A stretch of DNA of 38,390 nt. It comes from a virus. The stretch is taken from IMG/VR virus record IMGVR_UViG_3300027752_001394, positions 1-38,390 of that record; one strand, 5' to 3'. This document shows, piece after piece, positions 15,628-22,825 of this stretch (positions are counted from its first letter, which is position 1; each line of letters opens with the position of its first letter). Made by a program: the position numbers and the translations under genes. The notes under the pieces are model-generated. The model saw nothing but the letters and a program-made list of their open reading frames with translations, had not been told where the DNA came from and searched no databases.

Positions 15628-17094
15628 ATGATTAGGTGTTATTTGGACTATTATATAGTTGTATTATTTTTAGGAGTATTCTACGGATTCTTTATAGGTC
15701 TTATACCTGTAGCGGGAGCTACAACAGGGCTTATAGCTGTATACAGTTTTGTAGGTTACTTTCAAGATCCTTATATGTTAGTAGTATTTACTACGGCAAT
15801 AGTAGTGACTAGTAGTATAGGAGATACTTTTTGTGGAGTAGTTATGAATATACCTGGTGCAGGAGGGGCTGCAGCTACTATGGTAGACGGTTTTCCAATG
15901 AGCCAGCGAGGAGAGGCAGCTAGAGCACTTAGCGCAGCTATTAGCACTAGCTGGATCAATGGACTTATATGGGGATTAGCTGTATTTTTATTTTTACCTT
16001 ACTATACTAAAATTGTATTGTATTTTGGAACAGCAGAGATGTTTAGTTTTTTAATATTCGCTATGGTATGCGTAGTATTTGTTAGTAGTAAGTACTGGTT
16101 TCGTGGATTAATAGCTTTAGTAGTCGGAGTACTAGTAGGCTTGATAGGCATGGACCCTAATACTGCTAGTCCACGCTGGTCGCTTGGATGGGATTATGTA
16201 GAAGCAGGTATACAGATTGTACCAGTAATGGCTGGTGTATTAGCTTTTCCTGAGCTACTTAGTGCTTACAAGATGAAAGCAGAGAGAATAAAACTAACAA
16301 AAGGCGTAATACTAACTCAGTTAGTTCAAGGAATCAAAGATACTTGGAAATATAAATGGGACGGTTTACGTGGAGGGTTAATAGGAGCCTTTGTAGGGTT
16401 AGTGCCAGGAATTGGGGGCGCAATAGCTGACTGGTTTGCTTACTCTCAGACAGTAGCTTTAGGTAAAAAAAGTGGAGAAAATGTAGGTAAAGGGCACGTA
16501 AGAGGTGTAATAGGCTGTGAGGGCGCTAATAATGCGCAAAAAGCAACTAGCTATGTGCCTACGGTGTTATTTGGAATACCTGGAGCGCCTTTTGAAGTTA
16601 TAGTTATGGGGTTACTTATGTATGTAGGACTTGAGTTAGGTACTCCCAGCGTTTTAGAAGATCAACGATTCTTTGATGTATTACTAAGTAGCTATCTTTG
16701 GAGTCTAATTATTATATTACCTATTAGCTATGCATTTATTAAATATGCGGTATATATAACAAATATACCTTTTAAGTATTATTTCTGGCCTATACTAGCC
16801 AGCTTAATATGGGCTAGTACGCAGTATACAGGTATGGTAGATGATTATGCTATGTTAGCAATTTGTTGTGTAGCAGGTATGTTTATGAAGTACTTAAAGT
16901 TCAGTAGAGTTAGTTTTTTAATAGGTTTTATACTTAGTGCAAGACTTGAATCTAGCTGGGTACAGTTTAATACGTTCGGTTATGGGTGGGAAGAATTACT
17001 GCTTAGACCTATGCCTGCAGCGTTTATAATATTAGCAGTATTAGCTGCTATATGGGGTTTGTTTTTTAACAAAGCCAGAATTGATTTTGTTTAA
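15628..17094 (+). CDS. TctA-family tripartite tricarboxylate transporter permease
   Basis: 488 residues from ATG 15628; the frame is also open to a TTG at 15619, and a TTG near 15640 is possible. It is a polytopic membrane protein with about a dozen hydrophobic segments. Two diagnostic TctA blocks are clear: GVVMNIPGAGGAAATMVDGF with FPMSQRGEAARAL (residues ~70-100), and the second-repeat block GLVPGIGGAIADWFAY, GCEGANNAQKATSYVPTVLF and GIPGAPFE (~250-330). TctA is the large permease of secondary transporters for citrate, other carboxylates and related solutes, and works with the small TctB and a periplasmic TctC. No TctB lies nearby. The gene follows a terminator, with no room for a promoter between them. 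Confidence 0.92.
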   Translation: MIRCYLDYYIVVLFLGVFYGFFIGLIPVAGATTGLIAVYSFVGYFQDPYMLVVFTTAIVVTSSIGDTFCGVVMNIPGAGGAAATMVDGFPMSQRGEAARALSAAISTSWINGLIWGLAVFLFLPYYTKIVLYFGTAEMFSFLIFAMVCVVFVSSKYWFRGLIALVVGVLVGLIGMDPNTASPRWSLGWDYVEAGIQIVPVMAGVLAFPELLSAYKMKAERIKLTKGVILTQLVQGIKDTWKYKWDGLRGGLIGAFVGLVPGIGGAIADWFAYSQTVALGKKSGENVGKGHVRGVIGCEGANNAQKATSYVPTVLFGIPGAPFEVIVMGLLMYVGLELGTPSVLEDQRFFDVLLSSYLWSLIIILPISYAFIKYAVYITNIPFKYYFWPILASLIWASTQYTGMVDDYAMLAICCVAGMFMKYLKFSRVSFLIGFILSARLESSWVQFNTFGYGWEELLLRPMPAAFIILAVLAAIWGLFFNKARIDFV

Positions 17095-17104
17095 GGAGAA
17101 AAAT

Positions 17105-18154
17105 ATGAAATCTATAATTTTAGGAGCCGTTATAGCTCTAATAGCTAGTGTATCGCTAGCAGAGGTTACTATGGTAGTACCACAAAAGCCCGGACAAGGA
17201 ACTACTGTATGGGCAGAGATTGTAAAAAAAGAACTAGAAAAGCACTTAGGCGATTCAATCACTCTAAGGTTGATTCCTGGCGCAAGAGATATTCCAGGTA
17301 TTAACGCCTTTCACAACGATTTACGTTTTGATGATAATACTATAGTAGTAACTCATGGAGGTAATGGTGTGTCATTTTTACAAGAAGCAGTAGACTATGA
17401 CTATGCGGAGTATGAGTCAATAGGCCTTATGAATCTTAATATAATTGCAGGAAAACGTATTGGTGATGATATGAGCCACCCACGATTCCCTGCAGGAAGT
17501 GGTATGGTTCCAGAAGCTTTTGCAATGACTCTTATGATATGTGGGCCTAATAAAACAGTTGATGAATATATTACATGTTTTAAAGAAAACGTAACATGGG
17601 TAAAAGGTATGAGTGGTAGTGAGCGTAGATTAGCATTTAAACGCGGTGATCTAAACGGTACACGGGAAAATCCAGCAACATACCAAAAACATGTAGAACC
17701 TGATGAAAACGCAGAACTTTGGTTTCATCATGGACTATTAGATCCTACAACGGGTAAGCATGTTGATGATACTAATTATCCTGTAGGCTACCAAGTTGAA
17801 CAGCTATTTAAAGCAAAATGGGGAGTAGCTCCAAGTGGTGAGTTTTATGATGCCTATGTACTTGTAAAAAGTTTTCGTGACGGCTTACAGAAGGCAATTT
17901 GGATTAACAAAGGCAATCCAGAACTACGCGATACCTTACGTGCGGCTATGACTGCTATGAATAATAATACAGAGTCTATGACAGCAATTGAAGCTAAAAA
18001 CGGTAAGTATGAATGGTTTATAGGAGAAGACGGTGATAAAATACGGGATACGCTTATGAGTTTTATTACTGAGGATGCACTTAAGAATCTAGTTAAATTT
18101 AATAAAGAAGCACTAGGCCTAGCTAGCATATATAAAGAAGAACTTATTAAATGA
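17105..18154 (+). CDS. TctC-like periplasmic solute-binding protein
   Basis: 349 residues from the ATG preceded by AAGGAGAAAAAT, ten bases after the permease stop. The signal peptide is KSIILGAVIALIASVSLA, with cleavage near residue 19. VTMVVPQKPGQGTTVWAEIV copies the TctC opening (strand, VP, PG-loop, helix), and LRLIPGARDIPGINAFHNDL matches the later PGA-xx-G element. Such proteins capture the substrate for the permease. At ~330 mature residues it is longer than typical TctC, and the middle (HPRFPAGSGM, WVKGMSGSERRLAF) is divergent, so the ligand may not be a tricarboxylate. Neighbourhood strengthens the call. Confidence 0.78.
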   Translation: MKSIILGAVIALIASVSLAEVTMVVPQKPGQGTTVWAEIVKKELEKHLGDSITLRLIPGARDIPGINAFHNDLRFDDNTIVVTHGGNGVSFLQEAVDYDYAEYESIGLMNLNIIAGKRIGDDMSHPRFPAGSGMVPEAFAMTLMICGPNKTVDEYITCFKENVTWVKGMSGSERRLAFKRGDLNGTRENPATYQKHVEPDENAELWFHHGLLDPTTGKHVDDTNYPVGYQVEQLFKAKWGVAPSGEFYDAYVLVKSFRDGLQKAIWINKGNPELRDTLRAAMTAMNNNTESMTAIEAKNGKYEWFIGEDGDKIRDTLMSFITEDALKNLVKFNKEALGLASIYKEELIK

Positions 18155-18861
18155 ATATAACTCAGGATGATATAGATGCTTTTAATACTGATGAGCCTGA
18201 TAGTAGTTGGGACACATTAAAACCTAGAACAGACTATCATTTTGATGCTTTTAAGATGGACCCTGCATTTGACGCTATGCGCTATGCAGGGTGTTTTAAA
18301 GGTGATTGGAGTAAAGAGTTAAGTGCTACTATTAATAGTAGCACTGAAACAACTTGGCGTACTAGGAATCCTTCTGACGGCACCAGTAAAGATATTAAAT
18401 CTGAAGAGTATGATCTGACTAGGAGCGGAGCTCCGGCAGACTTAATATTAACTAATTTAGAGTATAACTTAAAACCTATATTTGAATCTATGGTAGATGC
18501 CCTAGGTTTAGAAGCGGGCGGCAAAAAAGAAATACAAAAAAGAGTACATGTACAACACCCCGGACAAGTATGGAATGTACATATAGACAAGCTTGAAAAG
18601 TGGGATACAGATAACCCTCATAATGTGTTTAGGTTTATGGTTATGTTAAATGATTGGGAGCCGGGGCACTTTATTCAGTATGGTAATTTTGTACATACAG
18701 GATACAGGGCAGGAGAAATATACAGTTTTGACTGGTATAATGTACCACACTGTACCGCTAATGCAGGATTAAATCCTAGATGTACTCTTCTAGTAACTGG
18801 AATAGCTACAGAAAAAACTAGAGCTCTATTTAGCACTTTTAATAACGTGCTACAGCTATAG
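18151..18861 (+). CDS. 2OG-Fe(II) oxygenase-like protein (beta-hydroxylase type)
   Basis: 236 residues, start overlapping the stop of the binding-protein gene by four bases. WNVHIDKLEKW gives His144 and Asp146, YNVPHCTAN gives His200, and NPRCTLLVTG gives Arg210: the iron triad and 2-oxoglutarate arginine. PGQVWNVHID and GHFIQYGNFVHTGYRAGEIYS resemble Asp/Asn hydroxylase relatives. Co-transcription with the transporter is suggested by the overlap; import of a dicarboxylate could feed 2OG chemistry, but this is speculation. The stop is directly followed by a strong promoter. Confidence 0.72.
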   Translation: MNITQDDIDAFNTDEPDSSWDTLKPRTDYHFDAFKMDPAFDAMRYAGCFKGDWSKELSATINSSTETTWRTRNPSDGTSKDIKSEEYDLTRSGAPADLILTNLEYNLKPIFESMVDALGLEAGGKKEIQKRVHVQHPGQVWNVHIDKLEKWDTDNPHNVFRFMVMLNDWEPGHFIQYGNFVHTGYRAGEIYSFDWYNVPHCTANAGLNPRCTLLVTGIATEKTRALFSTFNNVLQL

Positions 18862-18863
18862 CC

Positions 18864-18892
18864 TTGACAAAAGCGCTTAGTAGTAGTATAAT
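18864..18892 (+). promoter_or_regulatory. Perfect consensus sigma-70 promoter
   Basis: TTGACA, exactly 17 bases, TATAAT. Both hexamers match consensus in full. It sits three bases after a stop codon and 27 bases before the ATG at 18920, with a GAGGATGATATG ribosome site in between. It should be read by host RNA polymerase without phage factors, so the cassette at 18920-22798 is probably expressed early and strongly. Confidence 0.88.
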
Positions 18893-18919
18893 AATAAAAT
18901 TATATATAATGAGGATGAT

Positions 18920-19513
18920 ATGAATAATTATATACTAGTTACTGGGGCTCCCGGCAGTAAGTGGAGCAGTGTTGTAAAAAATATATATCAAAGTATAGAT
19001 ATTGATAATTCAGATTACTCTGAAGAAAGAACCTACTGGCATGAAGCAGACACTCCAGGTACCCCCCAGCTAATGCACATAGGAGCATACTGGGACCCTG
19101 GAATGGAATTTGATATACATGAGTGGGATGCCCCTTTTAGTGGACAAGGTATTAGGATAATTAAATCTCACACCTTTGCTCATCAGTTAGACAGGTTAAA
19201 AGAACAAGATAAAGGTCGTATAGTAATGGTATATAGAAATGATTATGAATGCTATAAGTGGTGGCAAAAATGTGGAGAATTTAATATTACTTATCCGTTA
19301 TACAATGAGTATTATAAAGACTTAAATATTATGTGGATTAAAATACAAAATCAAAATAGAGACATTATTAAATTTATCAAAGATAATAGTACTAGTATAG
19401 TAAAAGTAACAGATAACTACCATTTAGCAGAACTACTTCAAATATCAAAACATGGTATAGCAAGTTTACATGAGTATTATACCAAAGATATACAAGTATA
19501 TGTGTATTCATGA
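18920..19513 (+). CDS. Sulfotransferase-like P-loop protein
   Basis: 197 residues, preceded by GAGGA. The N-terminal ILVTGAPGSKWSSVVKNIY is a strand-loop-helix like the 5'-phosphosulfate-binding loop of PAPS sulfotransferases. IRIIKSHTFAHQLD and GRIVMVYRNDYECYKWWQKC resemble the second strand and the 3'-phosphate-binding YRN...region. It is shorter than classical sulfotransferases (about 250-300 residues). It may sulfate a sugar or small molecule, or be a related nucleotide-dependent enzyme. First gene behind the consensus promoter. Confidence 0.6.
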   Translation: MNNYILVTGAPGSKWSSVVKNIYQSIDIDNSDYSEERTYWHEADTPGTPQLMHIGAYWDPGMEFDIHEWDAPFSGQGIRIIKSHTFAHQLDRLKEQDKGRIVMVYRNDYECYKWWQKCGEFNITYPLYNEYYKDLNIMWIKIQNQNRDIIKFIKDNSTSIVKVTDNYHLAELLQISKHGIASLHEYYTKDIQVYVYS

Positions 19514-20565
19514 AGTTTAATATATGGAATAAATGGGATACTCTTAAAGTATGTATGTTAGGTAATAATTATACGCCAGAATTCTTTAACGGGGTAAATC
19601 CTAATGTAGAAACACCATTAAAAAGAATATGCGAAGAAACTCTTGAAGATTTAGAAAACTATAAAGAAGTCCTACAACAATTCGGAGTAAAAGTAATACA
19701 ACCAGAAATGGATCGTAGTGAGAGATTTATAGATAAACCTAAGTTTGGCATGGATGACTTACCTCACTATCCTAGAGGCCCTTTACAGCCTAGAGATTAT
19801 CAACTAATATTAGGTAATAAAGCTTACTCTTGGCAAGTTGATCATCCCTCAATAGCAAAATGTTTAAAAGATTATGGAGGTACAGATACTATTCTCGTAC
19901 CTAGACATATACGTAAAGATTTTAAAGGCTCTGTTTATGGCGGAGCAAAAGTATTTATGATAGGTAAAGATGTTTATTTAGACAATGAATATACTAAATA
20001 CAAAGAAATGTATAATTATATATTTAAAGGCTGGCGTAAGAATACTATTAATGTAGGGGATACCCATACTGATGGATGTTTTCATCCTATTAAGCCAGGA
20101 GCAATATTAAGCCTGAGTGATATACAAATGTATGAAAATACCTTTCCTGGCTGGGATGTTTGCTACCTACCAGATCAAAGTTGGAGTGTATTGCAACCCT
20201 TTGCAGAGCTAAAACGAAAAAATAAAGGCAAGTGGTGGCTAGCAGGGGAAGAAGATAATGATGAGTTTACAGAATTTGTAGAAACATGGCTTACTGACTG
20301 GGTAGGTTACGTAGAAGAAACAGTATTTGATGTAAATGTATTAGTCTTAGATGAGCACCACGTGTGCGTAAGCAATAAGAATAACGAAAAAGTAAATACA
20401 TTCCTAAAGAAGCATAAGATGGAGCCAGTATATGTACCATGGAGACATAGGTACTTTTGGGATGGTGGACTACATTGCATTACCTTGGATCTTCTAAGAG
20501 AAGGAAATCAACAGGATTACTTTCCTGATAGAAAAAAACCAGTTACAGATATAGGATTTATATAA
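19510..20565 (+). CDS. Amidinotransferase-like protein (GATM fold)
   Basis: 351 residues. RYFWDGGLHCITLDLLREG carries the expected catalytic Cys323 in the GG-x-HC context of glycine/inosamine amidinotransferases. NVGDTHTDGCFHPIKPGAIL gives the catalytic His186 and Asp188, and PLQPRDYQLILGNKAYS is the earlier RD-containing strand. WDTLKVCMLG matches the family's start. Such enzymes move an amidino group from arginine to an amine, forming a guanidino compound and ornithine; relatives hydrolyse arginine instead. Which reaction occurs here is not decidable by eye. It follows the sulfotransferase-like gene with a four-base overlap. Confidence 0.85.
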   Translation: MKFNIWNKWDTLKVCMLGNNYTPEFFNGVNPNVETPLKRICEETLEDLENYKEVLQQFGVKVIQPEMDRSERFIDKPKFGMDDLPHYPRGPLQPRDYQLILGNKAYSWQVDHPSIAKCLKDYGGTDTILVPRHIRKDFKGSVYGGAKVFMIGKDVYLDNEYTKYKEMYNYIFKGWRKNTINVGDTHTDGCFHPIKPGAILSLSDIQMYENTFPGWDVCYLPDQSWSVLQPFAELKRKNKGKWWLAGEEDNDEFTEFVETWLTDWVGYVEETVFDVNVLVLDEHHVCVSNKNNEKVNTFLKKHKMEPVYVPWRHRYFWDGGLHCITLDLLREGNQQDYFPDRKKPVTDIGFI

Positions 20566-20567
20566 CT

Positions 20568-20999
20568 ATGCTAGAATGTAGAGTAGACTTAAAAAAAACT
20601 TCATACTCACAATTAGATGATTGGGAGGTACTTGTTAACCCAAGCTATGAAGAGTTATTGCTTATTTATAATAAATATTGTGCTTATAAAAATTTTAAAA
20701 GCGTATGTCCTTTGTTTGAAGAAGAAATTAGTAAAAATGAAGTACTAGGTTACTACTACGAAAACAAACTTAGCGCTTTTAGTATTATAGTTAAATATGA
20801 TAGCCAAAAAAGTGTGTGGGCAGATCAACATGCCTGGGACTATGCAAATCCAAAACTAAGACTAGGTATCAACAGTTTACAAAATGAGTGTGCATACTAT
20901 AAAAGTTTAGGTTATAATTATCTATACCTTGGCTCAGATGACGAATATAAGTACAAGCTAGAAGGATTTGAGTTGTTAGGAAAGTCGTGGATAGACTAA
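20568..20999 (+). CDS. GNAT-like acyltransferase, putative
   Basis: 143 residues starting two bases after the amidinotransferase stop. EVLGYYYENKLSAFSIIVKYD looks like the central strands of a GNAT fold, and LGINSLQNECAYYKSLGYNYLYLGSDDEYKYKLEGF like the C-terminal part of aminoacyl- or acyl-transferases. The classical Q/RxxGxG/A acetyl-CoA loop is not obvious, so an aminoacyl-tRNA-dependent or inactive version is possible. Context suggests acylation of the product of the amidinotransferase, which is inference. Confidence 0.5.
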   Translation: MLECRVDLKKTSYSQLDDWEVLVNPSYEELLLIYNKYCAYKNFKSVCPLFEEEISKNEVLGYYYENKLSAFSIIVKYDSQKSVWADQHAWDYANPKLRLGINSLQNECAYYKSLGYNYLYLGSDDEYKYKLEGFELLGKSWID

Positions 21000-21505
21000 A
21001 ACAAGATATAGAAGAGTGGGTATTACAGTTTGTTAGTGTACATAATAGTACTTTAGGAGCTATACCCTGCCCTTTTGCAAAAGAAGCTATGATATCTAAT
21101 AAGATAGAATATATAGAGTTTAGTAATGCATATGAGCATATAAGTAATCACGACTATCTTATAGCAATATGCGAAAATATTACTTATCATTGGCCGAAAA
21201 ATAAAGAAATTGCAATTATAGGCTGTGACCCTATGTTAGTATCAGTAAAAGAACTTAGTTCAGCGGCTGATATAGCAAATAATAAATTCTTACGTAAAAG
21301 AGGGTACGTAGTACTAGAAGATCATCCTAATGATGAAGAAATTATAAGTAATGTAGTAATGAATCAAGGCTCGTGGGCACTATTACTAGTACAATCTTTA
21401 GATAAACTAAATAATGCTAGTAACAAATTAAGAAAACAAGGTTATTATGATTCTTGGAGCAAAGAAAACATAGATAGCGTAGTTAGTTGGCGATTAGATG
21501 GATGA
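20987..21505 (+). CDS. Protein of unknown function with CPFA motif
   Basis: 172 residues from a GTG start; AGGA at 20978-20981 is five bases upstream. It overlaps the previous gene by 13 bases. STLGAIPCPFAKEA near residue 22 recalls the LNLCPFA motif of DUF1415 proteins, but the rest does not convince me. The middle strand EIAIIGCDPMLVSV and the terminal helix-rich part give no known signature. It is cytoplasmic by appearance. Confidence 0.6.
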   Translation: MDRLKQDIEEWVLQFVSVHNSTLGAIPCPFAKEAMISNKIEYIEFSNAYEHISNHDYLIAICENITYHWPKNKEIAIIGCDPMLVSVKELSSAADIANNKFLRKRGYVVLEDHPNDEEIISNVVMNQGSWALLLVQSLDKLNNASNKLRKQGYYDSWSKENIDSVVSWRLDG

Positions 21506-22088
21506 TGTAAGATTTGTAAACTCTTTGGAGAAACACTTACTTGTAATACAGTATGCTAGAGGTAGTGCAGGTAATCTTGTTCAAAGAATAATAGGAGCAG
21601 ATAGTCAGTATTATTGGGATAACGATATTAATAATAACGAAGAAAACATAAAAGATTCTTTAATTTGGCCGGACAAAGGTTTTAGATTACAGAATTCTAA
21701 ATTAAACACAGAAGAGCAACTAAGCGCATGCCACACAGGGTACTGTAATATTTTTAATGATGGTGATACTACAGAACTTATTAAAAATGTACAATTAGTT
21801 AAAAAAGCTATGAAAAATAAACAAAAACTTATAGTTAAAACTGACTTTGATATACGATCTTTTAATAAGTCTGTACCCATAGTAAGAATTATAGGAAGTC
21901 CCAAAAGAAAAATAAAAGCTACGAAACCTTTAGAAAAGGTACTAGAAGTTAATACATTAAATATAGACATTAATAAGTTATTATTTACAGATTTTGATAA
22001 CGAATATGAAAAATTATGTAGTTATTTAAAACTAACACCTAATAACCATGTCAAAATCTTTATACAAATATGGTTAAGTAAGCAATGA
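21498..22088 (+). CDS. Unknown protein, paralogue A of a tandem pair
   Basis: 196 residues. HLLVIQYARGSAGNLVQRII is a strand, glycine-rich loop and helix, then ADSQYYWD. The next gene has the same order: ILYYRGGHGGNVLYRSI, then TDSKFLW, then a P-rich W-P motif and a CHTGY/AHTSV segment. Both end with an FDNEYEKLC/YSSFEKEYLALC helix and a final aromatic helix. The RG-xx-GN loop may bind a phosphate or nucleotide as in sulfotransferase-like folds. It overlaps the preceding gene by eight bases. Confidence 0.62.
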   Translation: MDDVRFVNSLEKHLLVIQYARGSAGNLVQRIIGADSQYYWDNDINNNEENIKDSLIWPDKGFRLQNSKLNTEEQLSACHTGYCNIFNDGDTTELIKNVQLVKKAMKNKQKLIVKTDFDIRSFNKSVPIVRIIGSPKRKIKATKPLEKVLEVNTLNIDINKLLFTDFDNEYEKLCSYLKLTPNNHVKIFIQIWLSKQ

Positions 22089-22798
22089 CGTATGTACCTC
22101 AGATAGATATTAAAAATAAAAATGAGCACAAACTTATAATACAATTCATTAACAAGTATCCTGAATTATTTACTATATTATACTACAGAGGAGGGCATGG
22201 AGGTAATGTACTATATAGATCTATATGTAGTACAGATAGTAAATTTTTATGGCTAAAACACTTTGCTAGCGCAGACTGGGAAGATGATAATAATAAAAAA
22301 CCTTTAGATTGGCCTAGAAAAACTGAGGGCTATGATATGTATAATATTGGAGATAATACTAGCATTAGAGAAAATCATGCTACTACAGCGCATACTTCGG
22401 TATTTACCCTAGAAATTATGGACATCAGTACTTTTAAGCTTCACGTAGATCTGTGTATACAAAATAATAAAAAACTTCTTATAAGAACTCACGATCCAGA
22501 TATACATAAAATAATAAGTAAAGTTCTTATAATAAGAATATGCGGAAGTGTAGGGCATATTACAAAAGCAAAAATAAAATATACTATGAAAAGTGACAAG
22601 ATTATTAAGCCTATTATAGCTGATAATATACATAATATGGATAATTATAATTTTTTAAGCTATGATTATAGTTCTTTTGAAAAAGAGTACTTAGCTTTAT
22701 GTGCTAGACTTAAGGCTATGCCTAACATAAGTAACGTAAGAGCTTATGTATTATTATGGTTAGAAAGACTTAATAGATTTAACAATGATCTTCCATAA
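22085..22798 (+). CDS. Unknown protein, paralogue B of a tandem pair
   Basis: 237 residues, overlapping paralogue A by four bases (ATGA). Motifs in order: LFTILYYRGGHGGNVLYRSI (glycine loop), TDSKFLW, PLDWPRKTEGYD, HATTAHTSVFTLEI, KLLIRTHDPD, KVLIIRICGS and a final YSSFEKEYLALC. All but the longer N-terminus line up with the preceding gene, so the two come from a duplication and have since diverged a great deal. A sulfotransferase-like enzyme is possible. Confidence 0.62.
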   Translation: MTYVPQIDIKNKNEHKLIIQFINKYPELFTILYYRGGHGGNVLYRSICSTDSKFLWLKHFASADWEDDNNKKPLDWPRKTEGYDMYNIGDNTSIRENHATTAHTSVFTLEIMDISTFKLHVDLCIQNNKKLLIRTHDPDIHKIISKVLIIRICGSVGHITKAKIKYTMKSDKIIKPIIADNIHNMDNYNFLSYDYSSFEKEYLALCARLKAMPNISNVRAYVLLWLERLNRFNNDLP

Positions 22799-22825
22799 TG
22801 CTAAAACTTAACATATATTAATAAT

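Noticed and set aside
21611-21970. A 119-residue minus-strand frame, hydrophobic
   Set aside because: It lies opposite paralogue A, which is supported by motif sharing with its neighbour; the hydrophobicity comes from complementing Lys/Asn codons.
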